From positions 2,852,001 through 2,916,000 of the forward strand of contig NZ_CP036298.1 of the NCBI RefSeq assembly GCF_007752135.1: DNA of 64,000 bases, in the 5' to 3' direction. A model generated the notes under the pieces. The model saw nothing but the letters and a program-made list of their open reading frames with translations, was not told the DNA's origin and did no database searches. The translations under genes and the position numbers were made by a program. Below are positions 1 through 9,736 of this stretch, piece after piece. Within the stretch, counting starts at the first letter, position 1. Every line of letters starts with the position of its first letter. Source of the stretch: Aureliella helgolandensis (GTDB lineage Bacteria > Planctomycetota > Planctomycetia > Pirellulales > Pirellulaceae).

Positions 1-3000
1 TTGATCCAGTTGGCGTTCCGAATGTCACCCAGCTAATCATCGCTGGAGACGGCGTTCAGTTCCCGCTTCCTGTTCGGGGAATCTCCAACAGCATTGATGT
101 CGGAAACTTCGAGACCGAAGGGCTTGTCATTGTCCTTCCCGATGTCTACATGAACCCAGCCAGTGGTGACTTTGTGGGGGCCGTACCTCGCGCTGCCAAT
201 GTCACATTGCTGACGGCGATGGCGACCGCCATGGGAAATACTGCTAGCCATGAGTTGGGACATTCGTTTGGCGTACGTCATCAAGACAATGCGAATGCTA
301 CTCTCAGCTTGATGGATTCGGGGGGATTACCAATTGGTCCCTCGCGTTTGGGGGTAGGGCCTGATGGAATATTTGGAACCACTGATGATATCGATCTCGA
401 TTTCGTGAGTGATTACTACGCTCCAGCTGAAGGGAATATTGGGATCGAAGATTCGGCAGGATTGTTGGCGTACGCCCTTGCCACCGGGAAAGGGAATGCG
501 GCAGTCGTCAATGGCCGAGTCTACAATGATAAGAACCTGAGTCGTACACTCGATGCCGGGGATGGAGCCGGACCGAATGTGCGCGTGTGGGCCGACGCTA
601 ATCAAAATGGACTTTTGGACACAGGAGAATACTTCGGCGTCGCTAACTCAGAAGGCTATTACAGTTTATCGGTTCCCCCTGGTACGCATCAACTTCGCGT
701 CGAAAGTCGTGCTGGCTGGGCACCAACGACGGCTGCGGCCGTAAATGTCACGGTAGCTTTGAATCAAACGGTCAATAACGTTAACTTTGGCCAGGAACTT
801 CTCAACCAGAACTTCACCGGCATGAAGTGGAACGATGCCAACGCCAATACGCTCCGCGATCCTGGCGAAGTGGGCATTGGTGGCGTCTTCATCTACATCG
901 ACCTGGACAACGACAATCGTATCGATATCGGCGAACCTCAAACGCAGACGGCGGCCGACGGTTCCTATAAGCTCAAATTCCCAGGTCCGGGCACCTATTC
1001 CATTCGCGAAGTCGCGGCTGGCGGTTACGTCCAAACTTATCCTGGTGCCGCGGTTGATAACGAACATGTGGTGACCATCACTGGCGATCCTGCGATTGAC
1101 GCCACTCGCATCCTAGGCTTGAATTTTGGCAATTCGCTGACGGTCGATTTTGGCGATGCTCCAGCCAGTTACGGCGTGGCCTCGGCAGGGTTTGATCCCG
1201 GCCTGCGATTGGGTGCGAACTGGGATGCGGAAGCGGCCAGCCTCTTCTCCGATAACGCGCAGGGGGATGATACCAACGGTAGCGATGATGAAGATGGAGT
1301 TGCATTGGCACGGCCGTTGGTGCGTGGCAGCACGGGCAATCGCTTGGTGGTGACGGCCAACAATACCACCGGTGCTCCAGCCTATGTCAATGCCTGGATT
1401 GACTACAACAAAAACGGCGTGTTCTCTTCCGATGAACGGGTGATCACCTCCCAACTGGTGGCTACTGGCACTTCCAACATCACCTTTGCCGCGTCGAACA
1501 GTGCTCTGCTGGGGAACACCTTTGCTCGGGTAATCTACAGCAGTGAGGCTAGTCCTGGGCCAAACGCCAGCGTTAGCCGAGGGGAAATTGAAGACTACGT
1601 GGTCAACGTGGTCGATGCCTTTGAGGTGGCGGTCGACGATTCCGACTCCGTGGCTCGCAATTCCGTGCTAAACGAAATTGATGTGCTGGCCAATGATTTC
1701 CAACTCCCCGGCGACGGCTTGGAAATTGTCAGTGTGAGTAGCACTTCGGCAGATGGAACGGCCACGATTTCCAGCAATCAAACGATTCTCTACACGCCTC
1801 GAAGCGGATTCATCGGACAGGATGTTTTCACCTACACGGTGCGCAATGCAGTGGGGGACACTGATACCGCCACGGTCGTAGTCAATGTCACCCTGTCCTT
1901 CGATAATCCCGAAGCGGTGGATGATAGTTATGATGTCGCTGTCAACGCCATCGACCTGCCCTTGAACGTGATAGCCAATGATATCGAGGGGCAGAATGGT
2001 GCTCTCAATATCCTTTCGGTGACCCAACCGGATAAGGGGGGCAAGATCACGATCGCAACGGGCAACAAGTCACTGCGATATACGCCGCTTCGATCGTTTG
2101 GCGGTACCGAGACGTTCAGGTACACCGTTTCCGATGGATCGGGCAATCAGTCGAGTGCTACGGTTACGCTACACACGTTGCCCGGTGACCGAGCTGACGA
2201 CGATTTGGAAATCAAGCTTGTCGCTCGAGACCTGAATGGGCAATTGATTACAGCCATTCCCCAAGGAGAGAAATTTGTCATCGACTTTGTGGTAGATGAT
2301 CTCCGCCACGATTCGACAAACCCCGGAACGGCTGCTGGTGTGTTCGCCGCGTACGCTGATATCCTCTACAATCTACAACTGGTTTCCACGGTCAATCCAA
2401 CCGTCACGAACTCGAGATTGAACTTTGAAGCGTCCTTCTTCAATAACTACAACGATGGACAAAACGGTGATGCCACCATTCCTGGAATCATCGAAGAGTT
2501 CGGAGCCTTTTTCTCGCTGAGCTCCATGGCAGAGCCAGGGCCGGTCAAGGTGGCTTCCATCACCTTCGAAGCTCGTTCGCCAGGGATTGCAACCTTCTTC
2601 CCAGATCCAGCCGATGTATCTCCAACCTCGGACAGTCTGTTGTTCGACACTTCCTCTACACCCGTGCCAGTGGAACGCATCCGCTACTTGGGAACTTCCC
2701 TGGAAGTTGTCGGTGATGGTGCACTGTTCCCGGTGGCTGTGGACGATTCGCTAGTCAACACGATCCCAGCTGGTGCAATTCAAGTACCCATCGACGTGTT
2801 GAAGAACGATCTTCCTGGATCGGTTGGAAACCTGTCGATTGCGGATTTTGACACCAATACCATCAACGGCGGCTTGGTCAAACTCAATACGGCCGGAAAT
2901 GGTTTGCTCTACACGCCTCGCAGCAATTTCAACGGTACGGATCAATTCCAGTACACGATCACTGATTCGCGTGGTATTCAAAGCGTCGCCACGGTTACAC

Positions 3001-4088
3001 TGCGGGTTGGTACACAGAATCCGATCGTTGGCTTGGATTTGTCGGTGACCGATCTTAGTGGTGCACCGATCGACCAAATCACCGTCGGCAGCCAATTCCA
3101 GCTGCGTGGCTATGTGCAGGACTTGCGTTCGGCCGGTAGCAGCTTGGGTGTATTTGCTGCCTACGAAGATATCCTCTACTCCTCGACGCTGGTGAGCGTT
3201 GTCGACAGTTCGACCAACGATCCCGACCTGGGCTTCCAAGTTCAATTCGGCTCAAACTACCAACGCGTTCGCGAGGGGGATATCCGCACAACTGGATTGA
3301 TCAATGAGCTCGGTGCGGTATCGACTGGCGACATTCCGCTGGGAACTGGCCGAGAATTGTTGTTCACCGTCACCATGACTGCCAACGCGACAGGTACGGC
3401 CAGCTTTGTAGCAGACCCTGCCGATATCAAACCCTTGCACGATACGTTGACCTACAATCCGGTCGAGGCATTGGACGTCGGGCAGATTCGGTTTGGTTCT
3501 GACACACTCCAAATTTTATCGTCCACTGGCGGTGGCGGTGGCGGTGGTGAGGGGTATTACAATGCTCAGAACCCTCTCGACGTTAATGACGATGGATTCG
3601 TCTCCCCAATCGACGCACTGAGCATTATCAATCGTCTCAATAGCGGCGACACCGATCTAGGGACAGTCGCTGGTGAAGGTGAAGTTTCCAAGCGATTGTA
3701 TGTTGATACCAACAATGACGGATTCCTAGCTCCCATCGACGCGCTGCTTGTGATCAATCGTCTGAATGCCAACTCGCTAGCGGCTCAGGCCGAAGGAGAG
3801 GGCACGCAAGAGGTCGACTTGCTTGCTCCAGCAGCCGGTAGTCTAGCCACCAGTGCCCCTGGACTTGAGGGTGGCTCTGTTGTGTCAACCACTGAGGAAT
3901 TAGGCTTGGCAATTGCGGCTGGCGATTCGAGCACCAGCTCTTCGAACTCCGGTAATTCAGCAAGTCAGAATGCATTCCTGGCTGCCACTGATGGAATTTT
4001 CGATGATTCCGATGCTAGCGAAGAGGGTTTTCTAAGTGCTCTAGCGGCAGACGTTGAAGACATTAGGAAGAAACGCAGTTTGGCATAG
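1..4088 (+). CDS. Giant secreted metzincin-motif / GEVED / cadherin-like / dockerin protein (5' truncated)
   Basis: The frame is open from base 3, so the gene begins before the window; about 1,361 residues are visible. A metzincin zinc motif HELGHSFGVRH (bases 249-281) is followed by a possible Met-turn (SLMDSGG). After it come two SdrD B-like segments rich in D and N, a GEVED-type domain (starts DFGDAPASYGVA, ends RGEIEDYVVNV), two cadherin-like repeats with the signature AVDDS...VLANDF, a cohesin-like segment, another cadherin-like repeat, a second cohesin-like segment, and a type I dockerin pair (DVNDDGFVSPIDAL and DTNNDGFLAPIDAL, about bases 3585-3770). Such mosaics are common among very large planctomycete surface proteins. 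I infer an extracellular or surface protein with a possible metalloprotease domain. Whether the protease is active, and whether the dockerin binds a cohesin-like partner, cannot be seen. Confidence 0.85.
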   Translation, partial: DPVGVPNVTQLIIAGDGVQFPLPVRGISNSIDVGNFETEGLVIVLPDVYMNPASGDFVGAVPRAANVTLLTAMATAMGNTASHELGHSFGVRHQDNANATLSLMDSGGLPIGPSRLGVGPDGIFGTTDDIDLDFVSDYYAPAEGNIGIEDSAGLLAYALATGKGNAAVVNGRVYNDKNLSRTLDAGDGAGPNVRVWADANQNGLLDTGEYFGVANSEGYYSLSVPPGTHQLRVESRAGWAPTTAAAVNVTVALNQTVNNVNFGQELLNQNFTGMKWNDANANTLRDPGEVGIGGVFIYIDLDNDNRIDIGEPQTQTAADGSYKLKFPGPGTYSIREVAAGGYVQTYPGAAVDNEHVVTITGDPAIDATRILGLNFGNSLTVDFGDAPASYGVASAGFDPGLRLGANWDAEAASLFSDNAQGDDTNGSDDEDGVALARPLVRGSTGNRLVVTANNTTGAPAYVNAWIDYNKNGVFSSDERVITSQLVATGTSNITFAASNSALLGNTFARVIYSSEASPGPNASVSRGEIEDYVVNVVDAFEVAVDDSDSVARNSVLNEIDVLANDFQLPGDGLEIVSVSSTSADGTATISSNQTILYTPRSGFIGQDVFTYTVRNAVGDTDTATVVVNVTLSFDNPEAVDDSYDVAVNAIDLPLNVIANDIEGQNGALNILSVTQPDKGGKITIATGNKSLRYTPLRSFGGTETFRYTVSDGSGNQSSATVTLHTLPGDRADDDLEIKLVARDLNGQLITAIPQGEKFVIDFVVDDLRHDSTNPGTAAGVFAAYADILYNLQLVSTVNPTVTNSRLNFEASFFNNYNDGQNGDATIPGIIEEFGAFFSLSSMAEPGPVKVASITFEARSPGIATFFPDPADVSPTSDSLLFDTSSTPVPVERIRYLGTSLEVVGDGALFPVAVDDSLVNTIPAGAIQVPIDVLKNDLPGSVGNLSIADFDTNTINGGLVKLNTAGNGLLYTPRSNFNGTDQFQYTITDSRGIQSVATVTLRVGTQNPIVGLDLSVTDLSGAPIDQITVGSQFQLRGYVQDLRSAGSSLGVFAAYEDILYSSTLVSVVDSSTNDPDLGFQVQFGSNYQRVREGDIRTTGLINELGAVSTGDIPLGTGRELLFTVTMTANATGTASFVADPADIKPLHDTLTYNPVEALDVGQIRFGSDTLQILSSTGGGGGGGEGYYNAQNPLDVNDDGFVSPIDALSIINRLNSGDTDLGTVAGEGEVSKRLYVDTNNDGFLAPIDALLVINRLNANSLAAQAEGEGTQEVDLLAPAAGSLATSAPGLEGGSVVSTTEELGLAIAAGDSSTSSSNSGNSASQNAFLAATDGIFDDSDASEEGFLSALAADVEDIRKKRSLA

Positions 4089-4172
4089 ACCCCGACCGTC
4101 TGAAGCGGGGGATGCCAAAGCAGTTGTCTTCCTTCGGCTGAGGTTCTGATTTCAATGCGTCCATAAACGACT

Positions 4173-4200
4173 CAAGCCGTAGGGATTTCCCTACGGCTTG
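4173..4200. terminator. Hairpin between convergent genes
   Basis: A perfect 13-bp inverted repeat (CAAGCCGTAGGGA / TCCCTACGGCTTG) with a 2-nt centre lies 85 bp after the stop of the giant surface protein. There is no real T-run on either side, so it may be a transcript-end stabiliser rather than a textbook intrinsic terminator. Confidence 0.6.
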
Positions 4201-4328
4201 ATGCATTTCTAACGCGATGCCTGAAGAAGTTCGCTGGCTAGGAAGCGATATGGACCAAAGATTTCTCTCACCTACGCACTGGTTTGCAGAGCACTCGTCC
4301 AGCTCCTGCCGTCGATCGCTTTCGCCCG

Positions 4329-4363
4329 ACCTCTCTCGGCCAGCGGTTGCTAACCGGAGAGGT
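4329..4363 (-). terminator. Hairpin just downstream of the BBP7 gene
   Basis: A nested inverted repeat: outer stem ACCTCTC/GAGAGGT and inner stem CGGTT/AACCG. It lies about 25 bp past the stop of the minus-strand barrel gene. No T-run follows, so termination is only inferred. Confidence 0.4.
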
Positions 4364-4385
4364 TTCAGGGAATTCAGCGAAGCGA

Positions 4386-6140
4386 CTAGAAGTTGTAGAC
4401 CGCACCGATGTTGAGACCGTGTAGGATCAGGCTTCCATCGTTATAGAAGTCTTGGACTTGGGCGACGTTTGCAAAATTGGATTGCAGGTTATCCACCGAA
4501 GTTGCCACACCGGATGCAAAGACGACGCGGTACCCAGTGGTTGCAGTCCACTTGGACGTGACTCGGTATCCAACACCCGCTCCCAACTCACCCAGAAAGG
4601 CTACGTCGGTCTTGGAAGCATCGAACATATAGGAGCCGCTGTACGGGTTGGCGGGCATGCGAGTGTCGTTCACCATGGCGGTTTGATCGACGGTCGAGAT
4701 GCGCGTGTGCAGCGATGATCGGTTACCGTAAATCCCGGCCTTCGCATTCGCATAGAGATTGACGCGAGAACCGAGGCAGTAGTCGAGGCGAGAGCCGAAT
4801 TGGTAACCCAACAGATCGTTGCTGGTATTGACGTCATAGTAGATGTCATCAGCCGCGCGGCTAACCATGGTATCCAGCACACTGGCACCGTAGGTCAAGT
4901 TATCTTGGAACCGGAAGTAGCGTATTCCGGACAACCAGGAAACGTTCAGGCGACTTCCGCAGCTTGGCGCGGTGAGGCAACAGGGGCCGGTGGCGAATTT
5001 GGTTCCGCAAGAGCCGCTGCCGCAGGCACCACAGCCTGCTCCACCACAATATCCACAACCCCCGCCACGTGTTCCGGAGAACATGCTGCCGCTGGTCGGG
5101 AGATTGAAATTGCGAGCTGCTCCGCCGGAAGCAAAGCCCAGTAGGCTGACTTCAACGTTATGGTACTCGCTAGAGCGCTCGAGTTGGTGGACCTGGGCGT
5201 TGTTGTAAGCGTCAGCAACATTGTCGTAGGCGCCAATGTTGACTGGCAAGTCGAGGTAGGTGTAAGGGATGCGTGTGTTGTACGCCCCTGCAGCTCCCGT
5301 CACCATGGCTTCTTCGTCATCGGAGAACAGTCCCCAGTAGTTGATGGCAATCGCATTGCGACCGCAGTTGAAATATCTGCCGAAAGTTAGCTCGACGCCA
5401 GGCATCAGGCCCATGCGTGCGCTGCGTGTGCCAATTACATTGTTGCCGTAATCTGTGGAGCTAAAGCTAAGCTGTTTATTGGTGTTGTCGACACGATTGA
5501 AGAGCAACACTCCGCCACCGAAGAACCATGGCTTGGCTCCGGTCGGCAGTGAGGTCAGACCGCTCTGGCCCAAAGCGTGGCGTCCCCAACCCGCTCCTGC
5601 GAAAGATCCGCTGGAGACCGGTGCCGAGCCGCAGCTGGCGACATTAGGTGCCATCGAGTTTTGCCAGGCCGAATTGGAGCCTTGCTCGTAGGCGATCGAA
5701 TTGTCCTGGACGCAACTTTGACAGCCTTGCGGGGCAGGGCTTTGATAGGGTGCCATGTTCCCGCCCGCTGGCGGTGGCGCTAGTTGCGTGACCTGGGGAG
5801 TGTAATTGCCTTGCAGGGGCTGGCTATAGATGGGCTCCGCTTGCCCCATGGGAGCAGCGACGGTTGAGTATTGCCCCTGGTGTGGTCCCACCACACCGTA
5901 GCTGACGGGTTGTTGTGCATTGAATCCCTGCTGCGATGCTGGATTCGCCCGGAAGCTTTGAACTTGGAACGGCCCTTGTGCCAACGGTCCCTGTGGCAAT
6001 TGCGTTTGAACCATTTGCCCCTGAACTGGATAGGAGCTGGGGCCGAAATTATTGGTTCCCATCGAATTTTGGCCCAAGGCAACCGACGAGCCGATCAAGC
6101 CGAGAGATAGGGCCAGATTGTTTAACCAGAACTTTTTCAC
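4386..6140 (-). CDS. BBP7-family outer membrane beta-barrel protein
   Basis: About 584 residues. A signal peptide with hydrophobic core LALSLGLIGSSVALG is followed by roughly 170 residues rich in Q, P, G and A, a short Cys/Gly-rich segment in the middle (GGGCGYCGGAGCGACGSG), and a C-terminal beta-barrel-like part ending in a phenylalanine (GAVYNF), typical of outer-membrane proteins. Motifs such as NYWGLFSDDEEA and YHNVEVSLLGF match my memory of the planctomycete BBP7/DUF1551 family. I place the start at GTG 6140 because AGGAG lies 8 nt upstream; a TTG at 6170 would also be in frame. Likely located in the outer membrane; function unknown. The Cys/Gly insert is odd for a barrel loop and may form disulfides. 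Confidence 0.78.
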   Translation of the reverse strand: MKKFWLNNLALSLGLIGSSVALGQNSMGTNNFGPSSYPVQGQMVQTQLPQGPLAQGPFQVQSFRANPASQQGFNAQQPVSYGVVGPHQGQYSTVAAPMGQAEPIYSQPLQGNYTPQVTQLAPPPAGGNMAPYQSPAPQGCQSCVQDNSIAYEQGSNSAWQNSMAPNVASCGSAPVSSGSFAGAGWGRHALGQSGLTSLPTGAKPWFFGGGVLLFNRVDNTNKQLSFSSTDYGNNVIGTRSARMGLMPGVELTFGRYFNCGRNAIAINYWGLFSDDEEAMVTGAAGAYNTRIPYTYLDLPVNIGAYDNVADAYNNAQVHQLERSSEYHNVEVSLLGFASGGAARNFNLPTSGSMFSGTRGGGCGYCGGAGCGACGSGSCGTKFATGPCCLTAPSCGSRLNVSWLSGIRYFRFQDNLTYGASVLDTMVSRAADDIYYDVNTSNDLLGYQFGSRLDYCLGSRVNLYANAKAGIYGNRSSLHTRISTVDQTAMVNDTRMPANPYSGSYMFDASKTDVAFLGELGAGVGYRVTSKWTATTGYRVVFASGVATSVDNLQSNFANVAQVQDFYNDGSLILHGLNIGAVYNF

Positions 6141-6515
6141 TATTTCGCTCCTTGCGAGTGTCTTCGTCAATCCATTGACTGCGGCAAATTCATGCCAGTG
6201 CAGGGTGAACTCGTTTGAGCCAGCCTGCGAGTGCGTAGGTGTTTTTGAGTCCTCTACGGTCCGTCCGCGAGGACATCACTTGCCTTGTGATCGACTCATG
6301 CGACGCGCGATGTATTGCAATTGCGTTGATCCCACCCGCATTTCCGAAAGCAAACTGCATATAACCGGAAACGCCCGAACAGAATTTACAACCGATACAA
6401 TTTGACAATAGTTGATCAAAACACGAAAAAACGCTGATTCCGTCAGGGAACCAGCGTTTGGAATAGAGATAAGGAACTGTCTAGATCGGTGGCTAAGAAG
6501 AGCTAACGGGGCACG
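6141..6515. other. Intergenic region, BBP7 upstream side
   Basis: It holds the terminator of the DUF1573 gene at 6426-6459 and should carry the BBP7 promoter on the minus strand. I see no further gene. Confidence 0.5.
6426..6459 (-). terminator. Intrinsic terminator of the DUF1573 gene
   Basis: On the minus strand the stem AAACGCTG/CAGCGTTT, with an inner TTCC/GGAA pairing, is followed directly by a run of T residues. It lies 57 bp after the stop of the gene at 6516. Confidence 0.8.
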
Positions 6516-7571
6516 CTAGTTGGCGGCTTGGAACTCGGGCCCCGGTTCCGTCACTGTTGGCGAATGAGCCCGCAGATCGAACGATACTTTGATCTTTACG
6601 GGGTCCTCTCTCAGATCGGTTTTGAGCAGCAGCTCTCCGGAGATCTTTCCATTTTCAACCTGTGCTTTGGGCGAGAGGATCAGGTTCAGCAGATGAGCCG
6701 GTTTGGCCTCGTCGCTGGTTTCGTACTCAATGTCGACGATTTCAGAGGTCATTTCCAATATTTTGAAGGGCTCGCGACCTTTGACCACCAATCGCTTCTC
6801 AATCGGATCACCGAATTGAACTTCACCCAAAGCGAAGTTCGTAGGACTCACCTGCAGAGCTGACTCCACTTTTCCGCTCAATGCTAGCGGGACTGTGGTC
6901 AAACGGCGGTCATTTGTATGCAAAACCAGCTGGTTCTGCAGAAAACCTTCCGGGGCATCGGCGGCTAGCGTTGCGGTAATCTTGTATTGAACTCGACCAC
7001 CACCGCGGGCACTTTCCTCGAAGTCGACGGTCACAAAGTCCACAGGGCTGGTGATGTCTTTCACCATCCAGTCCGACCGTCCTGCATAGTCGAGGGTGAG
7101 TTCGATGACCTTGGGTTCTCCTTCGGGAACCTGTCCGAAACTGGCTTCTCCTGGAGAGAGGACGATATCGCTGCGGATGTAGCCTTTGACATTTAGTTGC
7201 AATTCCGTGAAGAATGGCTTGTCAATGGAGACGGTGAGAGTCGCCGCTTTTTGCCCGGTGAAGGTGCCCGTGTTGAAGCGGGCAAGGATCGACCCGGTTT
7301 CTCCCGGCGCGATCGTTTCGGTTTCTACGATGGGAGTCGTGCAACCACAACTGGCGCGAATGGAGCGGATGTGGATGTCCGATTGCAGTGGGTTTTTTAG
7401 GTAGAAACGATGCTCGGTGTTCGCGGAACGGGCGACGGAACCAAAGTCGTGCACGCGTTGGTTGGCGGGAATCGCTTGAGGAAGCCAGTCTTGGGCCTCC
7501 AGGCTGGGCAATTGCAAGGTACTGGTAACACATACGGCTGCTGCCGCGCAGAGATTTGCTAAGGGTCGCAT
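6516..7571 (-). CDS. Secreted DUF1573-domain protein
   Basis: About 351 residues. A signal peptide (MRPLANLCAAAAVCVTSTLQ) is followed by a DUF1573 domain with the hallmark pattern HDFGSVARS...F.LKN...I..S.RASCGCTTP..E...I.PGETG. Two further Ig-like beta segments with the same kind of pattern follow (SFGQVPEGEP, NFALGEVQFGDP). DUF1573 proteins are common secreted or periplasmic proteins of Bacteroidetes and Planctomycetes with no settled function. The start is the ATG at 7571 because GGAGG lies about 9 nt before it; an upstream in-frame ATG at 7607 has no such site. An intrinsic terminator follows, so it is probably monocistronic. Confidence 0.85.
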   Translation of the reverse strand: MRPLANLCAAAAVCVTSTLQLPSLEAQDWLPQAIPANQRVHDFGSVARSANTEHRFYLKNPLQSDIHIRSIRASCGCTTPIVETETIAPGETGSILARFNTGTFTGQKAATLTVSIDKPFFTELQLNVKGYIRSDIVLSPGEASFGQVPEGEPKVIELTLDYAGRSDWMVKDITSPVDFVTVDFEESARGGGRVQYKITATLAADAPEGFLQNQLVLHTNDRRLTTVPLALSGKVESALQVSPTNFALGEVQFGDPIEKRLVVKGREPFKILEMTSEIVDIEYETSDEAKPAHLLNLILSPKAQVENGKISGELLLKTDLREDPVKIKVSFDLRAHSPTVTEPGPEFQAAN

Positions 7572-7803
7572 TGGGGTGGACCTCCAATTCGGATTGGGAT
7601 GTGGCACTGCTAGGTAGTTTGAAGTGCAAGTGGCTCGATGGGAAAGTTTGGAGCGGACCCAAGGGACCGAGGCCTAGCAGAGGAGGGAAGTAAGTCCTCA
7701 GCCTCTTTTATCTTACCAATCTGGGGGAGAATACCAAGTATTCTGCAAGAAAGACAGCAGTTGGCTGAAGAGGTGCAGGCTTTTTGTGCACGACCCTAAT
7801 ACC

Positions 7804-7846
7804 AAAAAAAAGCGGTCCAATTCGCCTTCCTGGCAAACGGACCGCC
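7804..7846 (-). terminator. Intrinsic terminator of the YTV-protein gene
   Basis: On the minus strand the stem GCGGTCC/GGACCGC (7-bp perfect stem, 20-nt loop) is followed by eight T residues. It is some 200 nt past the stop of the YTV gene. Confidence 0.75.
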
Positions 7847-7984
7847 TTTTGCTTAACTCCACCAGATCATCATCCGGACGGGTGGAAGGTTTTTTACCGG
7901 TTCACTTGACTCTTGGTATGGAATCGAGTGTCGCAACACTTTGAAGGGTTACAGCTGGTAATTTTTGCCCCCAGTCCGGTTTGG

Positions 7985-8016
7985 TGCCACTGAGTGATCC
8001 GAGGAGCTCAGTGGCA
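7985..8016 (-). other. Hairpin in the 3' UTR of the YTV gene
   Basis: A 10-bp perfect inverted repeat (TGCCACTGAG/CTCAGTGGCA) with a 12-nt loop, about 30 nt after the stop codon. It lacks a T-run, so it may protect the transcript end rather than terminate. Confidence 0.5.
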
Positions 8017-8044
8017 ACCAAAGTTCGAATTGGAGTGTTGGTGA

Positions 8045-9736
8045 TTAGCAACCGCAGCTATTGCCACAGGAAGCTTTGCATCCACATCCATGGCCGAGGC
8101 CATTGAGTCGGCTACCGATTCGGCTCAGGATTCCGGCGACAGGGCCGTTTCCATTGCAGCATCCGCAGCTAACTTGAACAGGTACTTGCTCGCAAACAAC
8201 GGTTGGAACGCAGACCGTTACGGTGTAAGGAACGCATACTGGAACTCGCTTGCAAACCTTGATCGTCTTTTGCTCACATACTGGAACGCAAACGGTGTAA
8301 GGAACTTGCTTGCAGGCTGTTTCGCAAGTGTAGCTGCACACGGTGTAGGTCTGTGTGCGGCACTCAGGAACCATTTTGCAAGTTGTGTAGCAAACATTCT
8401 TGGTGCGTTGTTCGCAAACCCAGTTGCAAGTACGGTAGCATACAGTCTTGGTGCGGCATTCAGGAACCATTTTGCAGGTCGTGTAGTTTACAGTCTTTTG
8501 ACGGCATTCTGGCACGATTTTGCAAGTGGTGTAGCAAACGGTCTTGCTACGGCATTCAGGAACCATCTTGCAAGTTTGGTAAGTAACCGTCTTGCTGCGT
8601 GGCTCGCAAACTGTGCGGCAAACGGTGTAGCTACAAGTCTTGCTGCGGCACTCAGGTACCATCTTGCAAGTCGTGTGAGTTACAGTCTTGCTGCGGCATT
8701 CAGGAACCATCTTGCAAACGGTGTAAGGAACTGTCTCTCGAACGCATTCACGTTCGTAGCGGACACAGTTGATTTCCTTGGTTTCGCAGGTTGGAACCCA
8801 AACCTTCTTGCAAATGGTACGAGGAGGGCATTGGATGCACTCGACGCGGCATTTGCCTGGGCAGTAGACGCACTTGCACTGCGATGCGTCCCAAACCCAG
8901 TAACCGGCTTCACGTACAACACGGCGTTGAACTGGTCCGGCAACTTCTTCAGTCGTTGTATCCCAGTGTCCACCATTGACTTGGACGGTCTTGGTGTAAT
9001 TTACTGGCTTGGTAACAAACCGAACAACTTCACGAGTCCGAGTTTCTTGTTGAGGAACCATCACGGTGTAATTTACAACGTGTTCGTGTGTCTCGCGAAC
9101 TGGCTTCATGACCGTGTAGTTGATGACGCGTTCACGAGTTTCGTAAACAGGTCGACGGACGGTGTAGTTGATCACTCGCTCGTGCGTTTCGTGCACTGGC
9201 TTCATGACCGTGTAGTTGACAACCTTGTTGTGGGTTTCGTACACGGGCTTGTTGACCGTGTAGTTGATCACGCGGCTGTGCGTTTCGTGCACAGGTCGCA
9301 TGACCGTGTAGTTGATCTCGCGAGTCTTGGTCTCGTACACTGGGCGACGTACGTTGTACGTAACTTGACGTGTGTGAGTTTCGCGAACTGGTTTCATAAC
9401 CGTGTACTGACGAGTCTTCGTTTCGTACACTGGTTTGCGGACGGTGTAGTTGACCGAGCGATAACGCGTTTCACGCTGCATGCGTGTCGTGTTGATCACC
9501 TTGTCTTCAGTTACCGTCTGGTATTCTGTGCGAGTGCGTTGCTCGGTACGTTGCTCGTATACTGTGCGTCGAACCGTCTTCATGACGGTATGAGTCGCAG
9601 GTACTTCGCAACAATTGACAACACTTCCGCCACAATCCTGATAGCTAATCGCACCGCAGTATGCAGCGTTAGCTTTACCAGCAGGAGCTGATGCCAAAGC
9701 GGCAAGCATTACTGGTAATACAAACAGCCTTCTCAT
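8045..9736 (-). CDS. YTV-repeat, Cys-rich cell-wall-type protein
   Basis: 563 residues with a signal peptide (hydrophobic LPVMLAALASAPAG). The body is almost entirely short repeats. Residues about 60-235 are tandem units of the form YTVMKPVxETxxRVIN, without cysteines. A middle section contains CKCVYCPGKCRVECIQCP. Residues about 320-500 are tandem units of the form YTTCKMVPECRSKTV with two Cys per unit. The tail is Gly/Cys/Asn-rich and ends NSCGC. Proteins with such YTV units are, as I recall, described as candidate structural cell-wall proteins in Rhodopirellula. A disulfide-linked envelope protein is a reasonable inference. GGAG lies 9 nt before the ATG. The repeats leave a long open frame on the opposite strand, which I regard as an artefact. 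Confidence 0.82.
   Translation of the reverse strand: MRRLFVLPVMLAALASAPAGKANAAYCGAISYQDCGGSVVNCCEVPATHTVMKTVRRTVYEQRTEQRTRTEYQTVTEDKVINTTRMQRETRYRSVNYTVRKPVYETKTRQYTVMKPVRETHTRQVTYNVRRPVYETKTREINYTVMRPVHETHSRVINYTVNKPVYETHNKVVNYTVMKPVHETHERVINYTVRRPVYETRERVINYTVMKPVRETHEHVVNYTVMVPQQETRTREVVRFVTKPVNYTKTVQVNGGHWDTTTEEVAGPVQRRVVREAGYWVWDASQCKCVYCPGKCRVECIQCPPRTICKKVWVPTCETKEINCVRYERECVRETVPYTVCKMVPECRSKTVTHTTCKMVPECRSKTCSYTVCRTVCEPRSKTVTYQTCKMVPECRSKTVCYTTCKIVPECRQKTVNYTTCKMVPECRTKTVCYRTCNWVCEQRTKNVCYTTCKMVPECRTQTYTVCSYTCETACKQVPYTVCVPVCEQKTIKVCKRVPVCVPYTVTVCVPTVVCEQVPVQVSCGCCNGNGPVAGILSRIGSRLNGLGHGCGCKASCGNSCGC

Larger units (their letters stand above)
7572..8044. other. Intergenic region downstream of the YTV gene
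   Basis: It contains the hairpin at 7985-8016 and a terminator at 7804-7846, both downstream of the minus-strand YTV gene, which implies a 3' UTR of about 200 nt. No coding sequence recognised. Confidence 0.5.

Noticed and set aside
8090-9691. 533-codon open frame antisense to the YTV gene
   Set aside because: It arises from the repeat codons of the YTV gene; its protein has no signature, and the other strand has a signal peptide, ribosome site and terminator.
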